Part shown: piece by piece, positions 63,961-64,000 of the stretch
Layout of the letters: each line of letters opens with the position of its first letter
Position numbering within the stretch: position 1 is the first letter of the stretch
Assembly: GCF_017592335.1 (NCBI RefSeq)
Contig: NZ_JACNMP010000005.1
Coordinates: forward strand, 62,001 to 126,000
Direction of reading: 5' to 3'
Source: Pseudaestuariivita rosea
Lineage (GTDB): Bacteria > Pseudomonadota > Alphaproteobacteria > Rhodobacterales > Rhodobacteraceae
Length of the DNA stretch: 64,000 bases
Notes under the pieces: generated by a model
Told to the model about the DNA's origin: nothing
Databases searched by the model: none
Seen by the model: only the letters and a program-made list of their open reading frames with translations
Position numbers and translations under genes: made by a program

Positions 63961-64000
63961 AATCGTCTCGCCTTTATCTTTCGTTAACCACGTATTGCCT

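Overview
The window looks like chromosomal DNA of a marine alphaproteobacterium of the Rhodobacterales (roseobacter group). The basis is the gene content and order: ruvCAB - unknown gene - ybgC - tolQRAB - pal - cpoB - tilS - ftsH, sdhCDAB with a small lipoprotein gene, choXWV/betIBA, PuuD-type urate hydroxylase and a DUF2793 protein. Coding DNA is GC-rich and several genes start with TTG or GTG. Genus is not determined; a Loktanella/Yoonia/Octadecabacter-like relative is only a guess.

Layout. (1) 1-7.4 kb: right part of an integrated element with the end of a large terminase, a head-tail adaptor, HNH nuclease, HK97 major capsid, prohead protease and portal in one overlapping operon. A strong terminator follows, then an unknown gene, two small DNA-binding proteins and a tyrosine integrase abutting serB. 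No tail, lysis or replication gene is visible, so it resembles a capsid-forming phage satellite (cf-PICI-like) more than an ordinary prophage; the left end lies outside the window. (2) 7.4-12.4 kb: serB, asparaginase, an IalB-like protein, msrA, prmA, a small membrane protein and a DUF1127 protein. (3) 12.7-24.3 kb: recombination genes ruvCAB, the Tol-Pal envelope system, tilS and ftsH, all on the + strand. (4) 24.4-29.3 kb: MOSC protein, class V aminotransferase, a 24-residue membrane peptide, and the one-carbon genes fhs-folD. (5) 29.3-35.9 kb: choline uptake (choXWV) divergent from choline-to-betaine oxidation (betIBA), for osmoprotection and choline catabolism. (6) 36.7-44.5 kb: LysR regulator, polyamine ABC transporter, aminobutyraldehyde dehydrogenase and a GABA-type transaminase, i.e. 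putrescine uptake and breakdown. (7) 44.6-53.7 kb: a CreBC-like two-component pair, a glycosyltransferase, a MarR/SDR divergent pair, a gene-free region rich in sites, a DUF1989/FAD-dehydrogenase pair and creD. (8) 53.8-59.4 kb: sdhCDAB, interrupted between the lipoprotein gene and sdhB by a glycosyltransferase, a low-GC methyltransferase and a frameshifted glycosyltransferase remnant. (9) 59.5-64 kb: puuD, a DUF2793 spike-like protein, a periplasmic glycerophosphodiesterase and a 48-residue membrane protein.

The strongest leads are the tail-less capsid element, a palindromic repeat found only between convergent genes, the insertion inside the sdh operon, and the site-dense 476-bp gap at 49.1-49.6 kb, where gene orientation also flips from mostly + to all -.

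All calls come from reading the sequence and translations; no database search was run.
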